A stretch of DNA of 64,000 nt from Solibacillus isronensis (GCF_023715405.1 NZ_JAMBOC010000001.1:1426001-1490000), one strand, 5' to 3'; counted from the first letter of the stretch, positions 17,614 to 26,418 are shown. Made by a program: numbers and translations. The notes: a model not told the origin generated them from the letters alone.

Positions 17614-18572
17614 CTACATCCTTTTCATCGCTTCATACTGTGTTGCCTGGTTGCGTCCATTTCGCTTTGATTCATAGAGTGCATCATCCGCATGTTCAAA
17701 AACAGAGCTCTCAGTATCACCCTTTTTAAATGTTGTACAGCCGATACTTACCGTTAACCGACCAACTGATGGCCATATTGTTTTCTCAAACTGTTTAATC
17801 AACTGTTGGGCAATTTCAAACGCTTTCTCTTCATCTGTTTGGCCTAACAGTAAAATAAATTCTTCGCCCCCAAATCGTGCAGGAATATCCTGGTCACGAG
17901 CAGCTGTTTTCAATAGAACTCCTAATTGTGCTAAAACCAAATCTCCTATTGCATGTCCATATATATCATTCACCTGTTTGAAATGGTCAATATCCATTAC
18001 GAGCAAGGAAAATGGAATTCCATGTTTATCAAACTGCTCAATATGGATTTGAAGCTTTTGCTGAAAAAAACGGCGATTGCCAATACCGGTTAATCGTTCA
18101 GTTGAATTAATTGCTGCTGTTTCTCTTCAATTTTTTTATTAATTCGCTGCAAATGTTCATGGGCGGTTGTTTTTTCGTTATATGCTTCTTCCAATAATAG
18201 TTTCGCTTGTCGAACTTCACGCTCATATTCAATTCGCTTGTTCATTGGCATCATGACAATATCGACAAAATTCTTACCTTCCTTATTTACTTGTTTTGCA
18301 TTGACTAAACATGGCATTGTTTGTCCAACAGCATTCTGTATATTAATAAAAAGTTCATCTACAAATTGATACATTGCCATATTAGGATAAAAATACGAAT
18401 GGAAAATTAATTTACTACTGGATGAAAACAACTTTTCAAGATGTTGTCCATATAACTCTTCAAGCCTGTAATTTGTCCATTGCAAAAATGTTTCATTTAC
18501 ATCAATAATTGTATATTGCTCGTTTGTAACAATATATCCACAAGGCAATTGAGCTAGACGTCTCTCCATCAA
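17614..18572 (-). pseudogene. PAS-GGDEF diguanylate cyclase broken by a frameshift in the linker
   Basis: The first 160 codons (18572 to a stop at 18090) encode a PAS domain (CGYIVTNEQYTIIDVNETFL near residue 11, ending MPMNKRIEYEREV) and a coiled coil. The frame then stops just after QQQLIQLN. The continuation TERLTGIGNRRFF and a complete GGDEF domain (MDIDHFKQVND, active-site GGEEF, DDALYESKRNGRN) lie in another frame down to 17614. Normal proteins have a short helix between these parts, so a small deletion with frameshift removed it. The PAS and its coiled coil resemble the N-terminus of RsbP, whose C-terminus is a PP2C phosphatase. The gene lies 17 bp after an RsbQ-like hydrolase gene. 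The start is TTG 18572 or ATG 18569. Confidence 0.82.
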
Positions 18573-18589
18573 TGCATACGCCCCTATTC

Positions 18590-19384
18590 TTATTTTATAT
18601 AGTTTAATATGATTTCTGCTGTTAATTTCGGGTCGTTTAAATGTGGATAATGACCTCTAGTATCTAATATTACCAATTCATTGTTCGGAATATGAGCGCT
18701 TAAATAATAGCCTACGTCAATCGGTACAATACTATCATTCGCGCATTGCAGGATTAATATAGGAATTTGCGTCTCCCCTAATCGATATCGTGAATCACTA
18801 AAGAAAGTGACTTCTGCAAACTGTCTCGCAATACTTGAATTCGTTGATACAAATGTTTCTTCAAGTCTCTTTGTTAATGGTGCATCACTTGATTGATCCA
18901 TTGCAATTGGGGCCATATAGCTTGCCCAACCTTCAAAGTTCATTTCCATTGTTACAAGCAGTTCATCAATTTCACTTCGATCAAATCCCCCTTTATAATC
19001 TCCATCATTCAAATAATAAGGGGAAGGGCCTATCATAATAAGCTTTGAAAAGTATTGCGGCATTTTTATAGCAGCGAGCATACCGATCATCGAACTTACA
19101 GAGTGACCAATAAAAATAATATTTTTAAGATCGTATGCCTCAATAATGTCAATGACATCCTGTACATAACCATCTAAGCTATTATATTTCACCCTATCAT
19201 ATGCCGTTATATCGGAGTTACCAGCACCTACATAATCAAAAAGAATAATTTTGTACGATTCCTCAAAATAAGAAATCAAACTTTGCCATAAAGTTTGATC
19301 ACAGCCAAACCCATGCGCAAATAATAAAACTTGCTCTCCCTTACCCTTGATCGAAATATTATTTCTCTTTACAACGTTGACCAA
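18590..19384 (-). CDS. RsbQ-like alpha/beta hydrolase
   Basis: The 264-residue alpha/beta hydrolase closely follows RsbQ (269 residues). Shared features are FAHGFGCDQTLWQ near residue 21, ILFDYVGAGNSD, the nucleophile elbow GHSVSSMIGM near 90, MIGPSPYYLND, and the acid/base pair in ILQCANDS and RGHYPH. RsbQ is the hydrolase that activates the PAS-PP2C phosphatase RsbP in energy stress. Here the partner directly downstream is a PAS-GGDEF gene, now broken. The TTG start at 19384 has GAGGTC at 8 nt and gives the RsbQ-like N-terminus; the frame extends 16 codons further without a site. A signalling role rather than catabolism is inferred from family and operon. Confidence 0.85.
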   Translation of the reverse strand: MVNVVKRNNISIKGKGEQVLLFAHGFGCDQTLWQSLISYFEESYKIILFDYVGAGNSDITAYDRVKYNSLDGYVQDVIDIIEAYDLKNIIFIGHSVSSMIGMLAAIKMPQYFSKLIMIGPSPYYLNDGDYKGGFDRSEIDELLVTMEMNFEGWASYMAPIAMDQSSDAPLTKRLEETFVSTNSSIARQFAEVTFFSDSRYRLGETQIPILILQCANDSIVPIDVGYYLSAHIPNNELVILDTRGHYPHLNDPKLTAEIILNYIK

Positions 19385-19460
19385 TGTGATGACCTCACTT
19401 ATCAAATATCTATACTTCCTATTTTGGAACATATTTCATGAAATTTCTACTCTATTACAT

Positions 19461-19490
19461 AAAAATCGCATTGTCAATGTGACAATGCGA
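19461..19490 (-). terminator. Terminator of the Fur-box small-peptide unit
   Basis: The perfect 10-bp stem TCGCATTGTC / GACAATGCGA has a 5-nt loop, followed on the minus strand by TTTTT. Confidence 0.85.
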
Positions 19491-19514
19491 TGAATAGTTT
19501 TTAATATTTTATTT

Positions 19515-19595
19515 TTAATTTGCTGTATTTTTCATAACATAGTTTCCAATTGCCACATAAACGATCACTGTTGCTCCAATAAAAGCATACAACAT
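19515..19595 (-). CDS. 26-residue membrane peptide under Fur-box control
   Basis: A short ORF of 26 codons starts at ATG 19595, with GGGGCGGTG about 6 nt upstream, and ends TAA at 19515. The peptide is MLYAFIGATVIVYVAIGNY followed by VMKNTAN. It is a single hydrophobic helix with a short polar, Lys-bearing C-terminus, as in small regulatory membrane peptides. It is flanked by a consensus promoter with a perfect 7-1-7 Fur box upstream and a strong terminator downstream, so it is a self-contained unit of about 170 nt. I do not recognise the family. The RNA itself could also act as a small regulatory RNA. Confidence that it is a transcribed unit is higher than that the peptide is functional. Confidence 0.65.
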   Translation of the reverse strand: MLYAFIGATVIVYVAIGNYVMKNTAN

Positions 19596-19616
19596 TTTAA
19601 ACACCGCCCCATTTGT

Positions 19617-19631
19617 TGATAATAATTATCA
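19617..19631. promoter_or_regulatory. Perfect Fur box (7-1-7)
   Basis: TGATAATAATTATCA is an exact 7-1-7 inverted repeat, the core recognised by Fur in Bacillus. It lies directly downstream of the -10, over the expected transcription start (about 19630, minus strand). Confidence 0.85.
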
Positions 19632-19636
19632 TTTTC

Positions 19637-19665
19637 ATTATATATGCTCCGAAATTTTCTGTCAA
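19637..19665 (-). promoter_or_regulatory. Consensus sigma-A promoter of the small peptide
   Basis: On the minus strand TTGACA (19665-19660), a 17-bp spacer and TATAAT (19642-19637) match the ideal promoter at all 12 positions. Confidence 0.9.
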
Positions 19666-19749
19666 TACAGTGTCTTTTAATTTTCTTCTATACATATACC
19701 GAAGCAACATGTTAATATGAATTAAAAGTCTAGGAAGGAGAAATTATTA

Positions 19750-20214
19750 TTGAGTAATTCGACGCATATTCAAACTATCTTAAACGGGACAATCCATTCA
19801 CTAAAAACTATATTACCTATGATTATAGATGTGAAATCTCCTTCCATCATAAATGAACCGTACGAACAACTTGAGATGGGTGTGCTTATAGGATTAGTTG
19901 GTGATGTTAAAGGACGCATTATCATTGACGGCACACCGGAAAGTTTTAGTGCAATCGGCTCTGCGATGTTCGGAATGCCTTTAGAAGGTGCTATGCTTGA
20001 GTCCTTTACAGGCGAACTCGGGAATATGATTGCCGGTAATTTATGTACATACACAGTCCAACATGATTTGGAACTTGATATTACGCCACCTACCGTGATG
20101 GTTGGTCATACAAAATTATTCGGCTTTAAGCAAGCATTTAAAATACCTGCTACTTTAGAAGGTATCGGGGATTTAATTATTCTATATACAATTGATACTG
20201 AAGAAGAAGAGTAA
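19750..20214 (+). CDS. CheX-like chemotaxis phosphatase domain protein
   Basis: This 154-residue single-domain protein has the CheC/CheX/FliY fold. The diagnostic helix reads ESFTGELGNMIAGNL near residue 85, with the acidic and Asn residues that attack phospho-CheY in active members (E..N). The N-terminus is a helix followed by MGVLIGLVGDVKGRIII. Start TTG 19750 is preceded by AAGGAG. Length and single helix motif fit CheX better than CheC. No chemotaxis genes are adjacent, so its response regulator partner is elsewhere. It is transcribed alone toward repeat array B. Confidence 0.8.
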   Translation: MSNSTHIQTILNGTIHSLKTILPMIIDVKSPSIINEPYEQLEMGVLIGLVGDVKGRIIIDGTPESFSAIGSAMFGMPLEGAMLESFTGELGNMIAGNLCTYTVQHDLELDITPPTVMVGHTKLFGFKQAFKIPATLEGIGDLIILYTIDTEEEE

Positions 20215-20278
20215 ATCATTTTTGCCTTTTGTTGATTCTTTCAATGAAAGGTTTTTTTATTTGAAGAAATTTACGGAT

Positions 20279-20430
20279 ATTAGAACAACCCTAATAATTA
20301 TTAGAAGATTTCACTACTATATTTGAACTTTTCATCTTCATATTAAAAAGAAATGATTCACTTATTAGAAAATCAGCATTTTATTAGAAGATTTTTTATT
20401 AAATTAGAACATCGCTACTACTTATTAGAA
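20279..20430 (-). repeat. Phased TTCTAATA intergenic repeat array B
   Basis: Eight units lie on the minus strand, seen as ATTAGAA on the plus strand at 20279, 20300, 20364, 20383, 20403 and 20424, with variants ATTTGAA at 20321 and ATTAAAA at 20342. Steps are 21, 21, 21, 22, 19, 20 and 21 bp. The array fills the convergent gap between the CheX-like and YoaA-like genes. Confidence 0.85.
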
Positions 20431-20456
20431 AATAGCGCGCCCCTACAAATCCAAAA

Positions 20457-20490
20457 GGAAAACCCCGCTCGAAACACTCGAACGGGGTTG
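20457..20490 (-). terminator. Terminator of the YoaA-like helicase gene
   Basis: AACCCCG / CGGGGTT stem with a 15-nt loop containing TCGA pairs; the minus strand continues TTTTCCTTTT. Confidence 0.75.
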
Positions 20491-20494
20491 AACA

Positions 20495-22396
20495 TTATTG
20501 TGGATCCACTGCTAAAATATCTGTGAAGTGTGATTTCACGCTTGCTTCTTCATTATTTAATAAAATATGAATGTCACCATGATCATTCGATGTACGAATT
20601 AGACGGCCCATTCCTTGCTGAAGACGAAGCTGCATGAATGGTAACTCAACTTCTTCAAATGGATTTTGTGCAAATGAACGTTTTGCATCAAATAATGGGT
20701 CATGCGGCGGGAATGGCAAGTCGAAAATAATGACGCGCGTTAACGCTTCTTCCGGTAAATCCAAGCCTTCCCATAAATGATACGAACATAATGTTTTCAC
20801 TTCACCGTTTTGGAACTCACGGACAATTGCCGAAAGCTCACGGTCGCCTTCAAATGCGATATTTAAGCGTTCCATTAAACCAACATTAGATTTAAAGTGA
20901 TTCATTGCCTGTTTTGATTTAAATAAAATTAATGTTTGTTTACCATCTTTCAAAAGCTGCTCTACTTTTGCAGTTTTTTCGGATTGCGAAAGTTCATGTA
21001 AATAAATTTTCATTACTTCTTCGTAATCAAACGGTGATGGTACACTGAAGCTTTGGTATTGTTCAATGCCTAAGCTTGATGCGATATAGCTGAAATCCTT
21101 ATTTACCGATAGTGTAGCCGATGAGAACACGATTGGCATTTTTTTCGAGAATAACGTTTCAGAAAGAACATCTGTAATCAGGCGTGGCATAATGACGAGC
21201 GTCTCTTCTCCATCATTATCCTCCAGCCAATCAACAGCATCGCCTTGTGCAACAAAAATACGAATTGCCGCTACATAATGCTCTAAAAACTCTTCCGCCA
21301 TATTCAGCTCATATTCCGGAATCATATAGAGTTCCGATTCAAAAACGAATTCTTCCAGCAGCTGATCGACATATGCAATGACGCGCTCGCCTAAGTGGAT
21401 CAGTCGCTCTGATTTCACAATACGTTTACGGTCTTCTTCTGATTTAATGACATCTTCACGCAACTGGTCAAAAAACAGTTCATGGTGATCTTGTAAATGT
21501 TCCATCGCATATAATGTACGCTCACGAACACCATCTACCATTAATCGTTCCAATAACTCTACAATCGTATACGCCTGAACTTTGTAGGTTAATGCTTTTT
21601 GGGCTGCATATTCAAGTAAATGTCCTTCATCAAGCACCATCATTGAAACTTCCGGTAATAGCGGTAATTGCCCTTCACGTTCACGTGATTCCTTTGTCGC
21701 CAAATGCTCCATTAAAAAGTCTTGTGAACAAATGATAAGATCCGTCGATTTACGGTAATGTGCACGGTGTAATGTTTGGCCGCAACGATTACGTAAATCA
21801 CAAACCGCACATTGCATGATTGAATTGTAGTTTACTTTCTCCCAGTCTTCATCCGTCACTAACGGATAATCCGAGCGCTCCCCGTATGGCTGCACGGCAA
21901 TCATACTGCCCTGTGCATATACCCCATCCGGAATTGAAAATGCAATATCATCAATCCACTCTTCTGTTTCCGTTTTTTCCGCTTCTTCAAAGCGTTTTAA
22001 ACATAAATATTGGTCACGTGATTTTGCAAGACGGACATCAATATCCAGTCCTAATACATCACGAAGTTTATGAATATCGCCGCCCTCTTTTACGAGCTGG
22101 TCGATTAAAGTTTCATCTGCACAGGCAATAAGTGCCGGTTTTCCTGTATAACGTGCATAAGATACTGCCGGTAATAAGTAGGCAATTGTTTTTCCTGTTC
22201 CTACTCCAGCTTCCGCAAATAACACGTTCTTTTCTTTTAAAGCTTGCTCTATTTGGTAAGCCATGAAAATTTGTTCGTCACGGCATTCAAATCCTCGTTC
22301 AGGCAATTCGTCATACAGGACATCGCCTAACCAATCGCCTAAAGAGTCGAAGAAAGTTTTCTCTCTCGATAATTCAAAAGGTAAAGATTTTCTCAA
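20495..22396 (-). CDS. DinG-family ATP-dependent helicase, YoaA-like, with Fe-S cysteines
   Basis: This 633-residue XPD-like superfamily 2 helicase has Walker A AGVGTGKTIAY near residue 65 and DEGH (DEAH box) in MMVLDEGH near 260. Motif VI is GMGRLIRT near the C-terminus. Between motifs I and II the cysteines YLCLKRF and CAVCDLRNRCG supply four ligands for a 4Fe-4S cluster, as in YoaA/DinG of proteobacteria. It likely unwinds damaged or forked DNA, 5'-3'. It has no exonuclease domain, unlike the second DinG in this window (39329-42115). The start is TTG 22396, with GAGGGGG 8 nt upstream; a TTG six codons earlier overlaps that site. Confidence 0.9.
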   Translation of the reverse strand: MRKSLPFELSREKTFFDSLGDWLGDVLYDELPERGFECRDEQIFMAYQIEQALKEKNVLFAEAGVGTGKTIAYLLPAVSYARYTGKPALIACADETLIDQLVKEGGDIHKLRDVLGLDIDVRLAKSRDQYLCLKRFEEAEKTETEEWIDDIAFSIPDGVYAQGSMIAVQPYGERSDYPLVTDEDWEKVNYNSIMQCAVCDLRNRCGQTLHRAHYRKSTDLIICSQDFLMEHLATKESREREGQLPLLPEVSMMVLDEGHLLEYAAQKALTYKVQAYTIVELLERLMVDGVRERTLYAMEHLQDHHELFFDQLREDVIKSEEDRKRIVKSERLIHLGERVIAYVDQLLEEFVFESELYMIPEYELNMAEEFLEHYVAAIRIFVAQGDAVDWLEDNDGEETLVIMPRLITDVLSETLFSKKMPIVFSSATLSVNKDFSYIASSLGIEQYQSFSVPSPFDYEEVMKIYLHELSQSEKTAKVEQLLKDGKQTLILFKSKQAMNHFKSNVGLMERLNIAFEGDRELSAIVREFQNGEVKTLCSYHLWEGLDLPEEALTRVIIFDLPFPPHDPLFDAKRSFAQNPFEEVELPFMQLRLQQGMGRLIRTSNDHGDIHILLNNEEASVKSHFTDILAVDPQ

Positions 22397-22538
22397 ATGG
22401 ATGTTCCCCCTCAATATGAGGCGGAAGGAACGTATACAATTCCTCCCGCAAATACTAACAATTTACAATTTATATTAAAAAATTCCGTACTTATCATTAT
22501 ACAACGATTCACATAAAAAAGACTAATAATATGCAACA

Positions 22539-22578
22539 AAAAGAGCGCTCTCCGGAATGTCTTCTCGGACACGCTCTT
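22539..22578 (-). terminator. Terminator after rlmL-like gene
   Basis: Minus-strand hairpin built on AGAGCG...TCCG / CGGA...CGCTCT, then TTTTTG. Confidence 0.8.
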
Positions 22579-22583
22579 CGTTA

Positions 22584-23723
22584 TTAATTTTCGCGCTTAG
22601 ATTTTTGACCCCAATACTGGTATAAATCTGTGCGGATGAATCCGTTAAATAATTTACGCTTTTTCGTCGCTTTTTTACCGTAATGTACTTCAAAGTCTTC
22701 CATTGATGACAGCATGTATACTGACCATGTTGGGTAGTTTTGCATAACTTGACCAAACTGGCGCAGCATTTTCTCGATTTCTTCTACTTCACCGATACGC
22801 TCACCATATGGAGGGTTTGTAACAATAACCCCGTCTGTCAGCTTCGTTGTGAAATCCGTCGCCTGCATTTGCTTGAATGTCAATAAATCGCCAAAACCTG
22901 CTTCAAGTGCATTTTCTTGCGCAATGGCAACCATTTTATGATCAATATCTGTACCGATGATCGTTAATTCCTGATCATAATTCGCTAAAGAATCCGCTTC
23001 ATCACGCGCTTTATCCCAAATATCCTGCTTCATCCACGGCCATGATTCCGAAATAAATTCACGGTTATAGCCTGGTGCGATATTTTGGCCAATCATAGCC
23101 GCTTCCAATGCAATCGTTCCCGAACCACAGAATGGGTCTACGAACGGACGGCTTGGTGACCATTTTGAAATTTTCACTAATGCTGCTGCAAGTGTTTCTT
23201 TTAATGGGGCTTCACCTTGTGTCGTGCGGTATCCGCGTTTATGCAAGCCTACACCCGATGTATCAATCGTTAATGTTGCCATATCTTTTAAAATCGAAAT
23301 TTCGATTTTAAATGTCGGGCCGGATTCATCTAAAAACCCTAAACGTTTATAAGCAAGCTTCATTCGTTCAACAATCGCTTTTTTCGTGATTGCCTGACAA
23401 TCCGGTACACTGAATAATGTTGATTTGACCGATTTACCTGACACCGGGAAATTTGCATCCACCGGCAAGTATTTTTCCCATTGAACAGCTTTTACACCTT
23501 CAAATAGCTGGTCAAATGTTTTAGCCGGGAATTGGGCAACGACGATTTTCACACGGTCCGCTACACGCAACCATAGATTCGTGCGAGCAATCGCCATCTC
23601 ATCGCCTTCAAAATATACTTTGCCGTTATCGACACGTGTTTCGTATCCTAGATCACGTACTTCTTCTGCTACAATTGCCTCTAGGCCCATCGCAGCTGTT
23701 GCAACTAAATTAAATTTTGTCAT
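22584..23723 (-). CDS. 23S rRNA guanine-N2 methyltransferase, RlmL/YpsC type
   Basis: This 379-residue SAM-dependent RNA methyltransferase has an N-terminal ferredoxin-like/THUMP region (about 1-160; FNLVATAAMGLEAIVAEEV). The Rossmann methylase domain has FVDPFCGSGTIALEAA near 192 for SAM binding and the catalytic motif IVTNPPYGER near 305. It matches YpsC of Bacillus subtilis, the standalone homologue of the RlmL N2-guanine methylase. It starts 4 bp after the PAS-GGDEF-EAL stop and is probably co-transcribed with it, and it sits next to rnpB and gpsB as in Bacillus. The target base is taken from the family. Confidence 0.9.
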   Translation of the reverse strand: MTKFNLVATAAMGLEAIVAEEVRDLGYETRVDNGKVYFEGDEMAIARTNLWLRVADRVKIVVAQFPAKTFDQLFEGVKAVQWEKYLPVDANFPVSGKSVKSTLFSVPDCQAITKKAIVERMKLAYKRLGFLDESGPTFKIEISILKDMATLTIDTSGVGLHKRGYRTTQGEAPLKETLAAALVKISKWSPSRPFVDPFCGSGTIALEAAMIGQNIAPGYNREFISESWPWMKQDIWDKARDEADSLANYDQELTIIGTDIDHKMVAIAQENALEAGFGDLLTFKQMQATDFTTKLTDGVIVTNPPYGERIGEVEEIEKMLRQFGQVMQNYPTWSVYMLSSMEDFEVHYGKKATKKRKLFNGFIRTDLYQYWGQKSKREN

Positions 23724-23727
23724 GCGT

Positions 23728-25476
23728 TTAAATCCTTCCTTGATGCTCGATTTCCCAAAATTGGATGAAGTCGATTAATTCTTCCATAGGCAAAGGTTTA
23801 CTGTAGTAATACCCTTGTATATAATCACAGCCCATCGATTTAAGCAAATCGACTTGCTGGCTTGTTTCCACACCTTCAGCTACTACTTTCATTTGCAGGC
23901 GATGCGCCATTTGAATAATCGCATCGACAATTGCCTGCTTATCATCAAGCGAGCAAATATGCTGAATGAAGCTGCGGTCAATTTTCAGCACATCGAGCGG
24001 GAATCGCACTAAGTAACTTAATGAAGAATACCCTGTCCCGAAGTCGTCGATCGAAAGCTTAAAACCTAATTGCTTCAGTTTTACTAGTTTACTCACTGTC
24101 TCCTGCGCACTGTTCATTACTGTTCGCTCAGTCACTTCGATTTCAAAGCTCTGTGCCGAAGCATTATTCCGCTCTAAAATTTTTTGAACCGAATCTAAGA
24201 AGCTTTGCTGCTGGAAGTGAATGCTCGAAACATTTACTGCTATCGGTACATTTGGGTACCCGGCAGAAACTAGCTGATGATAGCCTTCACATGCAAGCTC
24301 GAAAATCATTTCGCTCAGTGGGATAATTAAACCCGATTCTTCGGCATGTTCGATAAATTCAGCAGGTGATACAAAGCCAAGTTTCTCACTGTTCCAACGT
24401 ACTAATGCTTCGATTCCGATAATTTCGTTGTTTTCGGTACTAACTTTCGGCTGGTAGGCAAGCGTAAATTCCCTGTTTTCAATCGCTTTACGGAGCTCAC
24501 TATCAAGTGTCAGCACTCGATTCGAATCAGTTTCCAAATCGTCAAAGTAAAATGAGTAGCAATTGCGCCCATTGTCTTTTGAAAATGACATGGCCCGATC
24601 AGCACGATTCAATAGTTGTTCTGTTGTCATACCGTCCGCCGGGTAAATGCTGATTCCCATACTTGTCGATATATAAATATCCTGATCGTGAATTTTAATC
24701 GGCGTTTCAAAAACCCGGAGCACCTGCTCAGCAAATTTTGCAGCTTCTCTTGGATGTTGGATATTTGCTAATGTAATGACAAATTCATCCCCACCAAAGC
24801 GCGCTAAAATATCCTTATTTCTCACTAAAGTTTTCACGCGTTTGGATACTTCTACCAATAACTGATCACCAATGGCATGTCCGAGCAAATCATTCACTTG
24901 CTTAAAGCGGTCTAAATCCATAAAAAGAACCGCATGCTGTATCGGCATCACCTTGTTCTCTGTCACTTCCAGAAGTGCATTCATACGTTCAATATAGGCA
25001 AAACGATTGCACACATCTGTTAATGAATCATGAAGAGCCCTTTTTTCAAGTTCGTCTTCCACGATTTTACGTTCAGATAAATCTGTAAAAATGCCGCAGT
25101 AATTTGTAATTTTACCTGCTTCATCTTTAATTGCTAGTATTGTCAGCCATTCGGGGTATAATTCACCCGTCTTGCGTCTATTCCAAATTTCACCTTGCCA
25201 CATGCCTGCCTTGCCAATTTGTTTCCACATATCAATATAAAAAGCTCTGTCATGCACGCCAGACTGCAAAATAGACGGTTTCTTCCCTTGTACCTCTTCC
25301 AATTTAAAGCCTGTAACAAACTCAAAAGCAACATTAATCGATAAAATTCTTCTATATCGATCGGTAATCATAATACCTTCCGCAATATTTTCAAAAACTC
25401 TTTCGATTAATTCTTTTGGAAACTGTGACAATGCCAGCTCTTGTATGATGGATTTATTAGACTTCAATTCGCTCAA
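23728..25476 (-). CDS. PAS-GGDEF-EAL cyclic-di-GMP signalling protein
   Basis: The 582-residue soluble protein has a PAS domain (about 25-140, with a PAC-like WNRRKTGELYPEW stretch). A GGDEF domain follows (about 150-310) with LFMDLDRFKQVND and an intact GGDEF active site in ARFGGDEFV. Its EAL domain (about 325-575) has IGIEALVRW and DDFGTGYSSLSYL. Both catalytic motifs look intact, so it could make or degrade c-di-GMP; bifunctional proteins often have one activity dominant. No membrane segment is seen, so the PAS senses a cytosolic cue. The TTG start at 25476 follows AAGGGTGAG. rlmL follows 4 bp later. Confidence 0.92.
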   Translation of the reverse strand: MSELKSNKSIIQELALSQFPKELIERVFENIAEGIMITDRYRRILSINVAFEFVTGFKLEEVQGKKPSILQSGVHDRAFYIDMWKQIGKAGMWQGEIWNRRKTGELYPEWLTILAIKDEAGKITNYCGIFTDLSERKIVEDELEKRALHDSLTDVCNRFAYIERMNALLEVTENKVMPIQHAVLFMDLDRFKQVNDLLGHAIGDQLLVEVSKRVKTLVRNKDILARFGGDEFVITLANIQHPREAAKFAEQVLRVFETPIKIHDQDIYISTSMGISIYPADGMTTEQLLNRADRAMSFSKDNGRNCYSFYFDDLETDSNRVLTLDSELRKAIENREFTLAYQPKVSTENNEIIGIEALVRWNSEKLGFVSPAEFIEHAEESGLIIPLSEMIFELACEGYHQLVSAGYPNVPIAVNVSSIHFQQQSFLDSVQKILERNNASAQSFEIEVTERTVMNSAQETVSKLVKLKQLGFKLSIDDFGTGYSSLSYLVRFPLDVLKIDRSFIQHICSLDDKQAIVDAIIQMAHRLQMKVVAEGVETSQQVDLLKSMGCDYIQGYYYSKPLPMEELIDFIQFWEIEHQGRI

Positions 25477-25615
25477 GACATCTCACCCTTATATAAAGAA
25501 CAGTTTTTATATATTCACTCCGACAGAAGGAGGTATTGTTTTATTGATTTAGTTCCCTAATTCCCCGTCATGAACCTTTATTTTTATATTTATAATAATT
25601 TTTTCTACTAAGAAA

Positions 25616-25641
25616 GGCTCTCCACAAAAGAATGGAGAGCC
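25616..25641 (-). terminator. Terminator of rnpB
   Basis: GGCTCTCCA / TGGAGAGCC stem with a short loop; minus strand continues TTTCTT. A U run also lies right after the RNA 3' end (25652-25660). Confidence 0.8.
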
Positions 25642-25662
25642 CTTTTATATGTTCAAAAAAAA

Positions 25663-26060
25663 GCATCAATAATCAATAAGCCATGTTTTGTTCCTAAGTA
25701 CTCAAGCAGCTTGCGCCTCGTACGACTAGGTAGTAATCATCTATCTACGGCCAAGCTGACCGTCCCTCCATCCGTTCAATTCCTTCAGGAGAGTGCCCCT
25801 ACCATAATTTGGGTTTCTCACTCATGGGGTTTACCTCGTTCCACCTCATAGTTTTCACTATAAGCTCCGTCACTGTGGCACTTTCAGGAAGTTTCGTCCA
25901 TATCTAAAAGACTTAGGAGTTCCTTCCGCCGTCAAGAGAAATTCTCTTGCCTTACCTTATTTTTTCAGTAAGCACGAACACTACGGGCATCGCAGCACCG
26001 TGTGAGCATGGACTTTCCTCTACGACCTTAAAAGTCGCAGCGATTACTCGAATATTGATG
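25663..26060 (-). ncRNA. rnpB: RNase P RNA, Bacillus type B
   Basis: About 398 nt on the minus strand match the type B RNase P RNA of Bacillus. Conserved blocks are GAGGAAAGTCCATGCTC near the 5' end, GATGCCCGTAGTGTTCGTGC, AAAGTGCCACAGTGACG, TGGAACGAGGTAAACCCC, GAGAAACCCAAATT with GGTAGGGGCA, and ACAAAACATGGCTTA at the 3' end. The ends were set by the P1 helix: CATCAATA at 26060-26053 pairs with TATTGATG at 25671-25664. It is the catalytic RNA that trims tRNA 5' leaders. The position between gpsB and rlmL is as in Bacillus subtilis. Confidence 0.96.
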
Positions 26061-26069
26061 TATGAATAA

Positions 26070-26098
26070 AGTATACTGCAATAATAGAAAAAAAACAA
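26070..26098 (-). promoter_or_regulatory. Sigma-A promoter of rnpB
   Basis: TTGTTT (26098-26093), 17-bp spacer, TATACT (26075-26070) on the minus strand. Transcription would begin close to the P1 helix at about 26063. Confidence 0.75.
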
Positions 26099-26118
26099 TA
26101 TTCCCATGAATAGTTTAA

Positions 26119-26418
26119 CTATTCGTAAAGCTTACTCCCGAAAACATGCTTCTCCAAGTTTGAAAGTCGCTTTAAAATATCGAAGTTTGTACTATTCGCT
26201 GTTGGAGCAGGAGCTACCGCCGATTTGCGGCTTGAGTTTGCCAGCTCTTGCTTTAAGCGCTCGTTCTCCTCTTCTAAAGAAGCAATCTTTGCAGTAAATG
26301 TGTCATAATCTTCACGAATCAGATCCAAAAATTGATCCACTTCGTCAATGTTATAACCTTTCATACTCTTTTTAAATTCTTTTTCCAATATATGGTCAGC
26401 TGTTAATTTAATATCCAT
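26119..26418 (-). CDS. gpsB: Cell-division adaptor GpsB
   Basis: The 99-residue DivIVA-like protein has the membrane-binding N-terminus [18 protein letters not shown] followed by [14 protein letters not shown], then a coiled coil to about residue 65 and a small C-terminal helical trimerisation domain after a Pro/Ala/Ser linker. GpsB guides class A PBPs (PonA in this window) between septum and side wall. The ATG at 26418 starts the family N-terminus and follows an AAGGACGAGG site; upstream in-frame codons are not needed. Gene order gpsB-rnpB is conserved in Bacillus. Confidence 0.95.
   Translation of the reverse strand: MDIKLTADHILEKEFKKSMKGYNIDEVDQFLDLIREDYDTFTAKIASLEEENERLKQELANSSRKSAVAPAPTANSTNFDILKRLSNLEKHVFGSKLYE

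Noticed and set aside
17614..18006. GGDEF half as an independent gene
   Set aside because: It would start inside the GGDEF domain, without a ribosome site and without the preceding LTGIGNRRFF segment, which is present in the same frame upstream.
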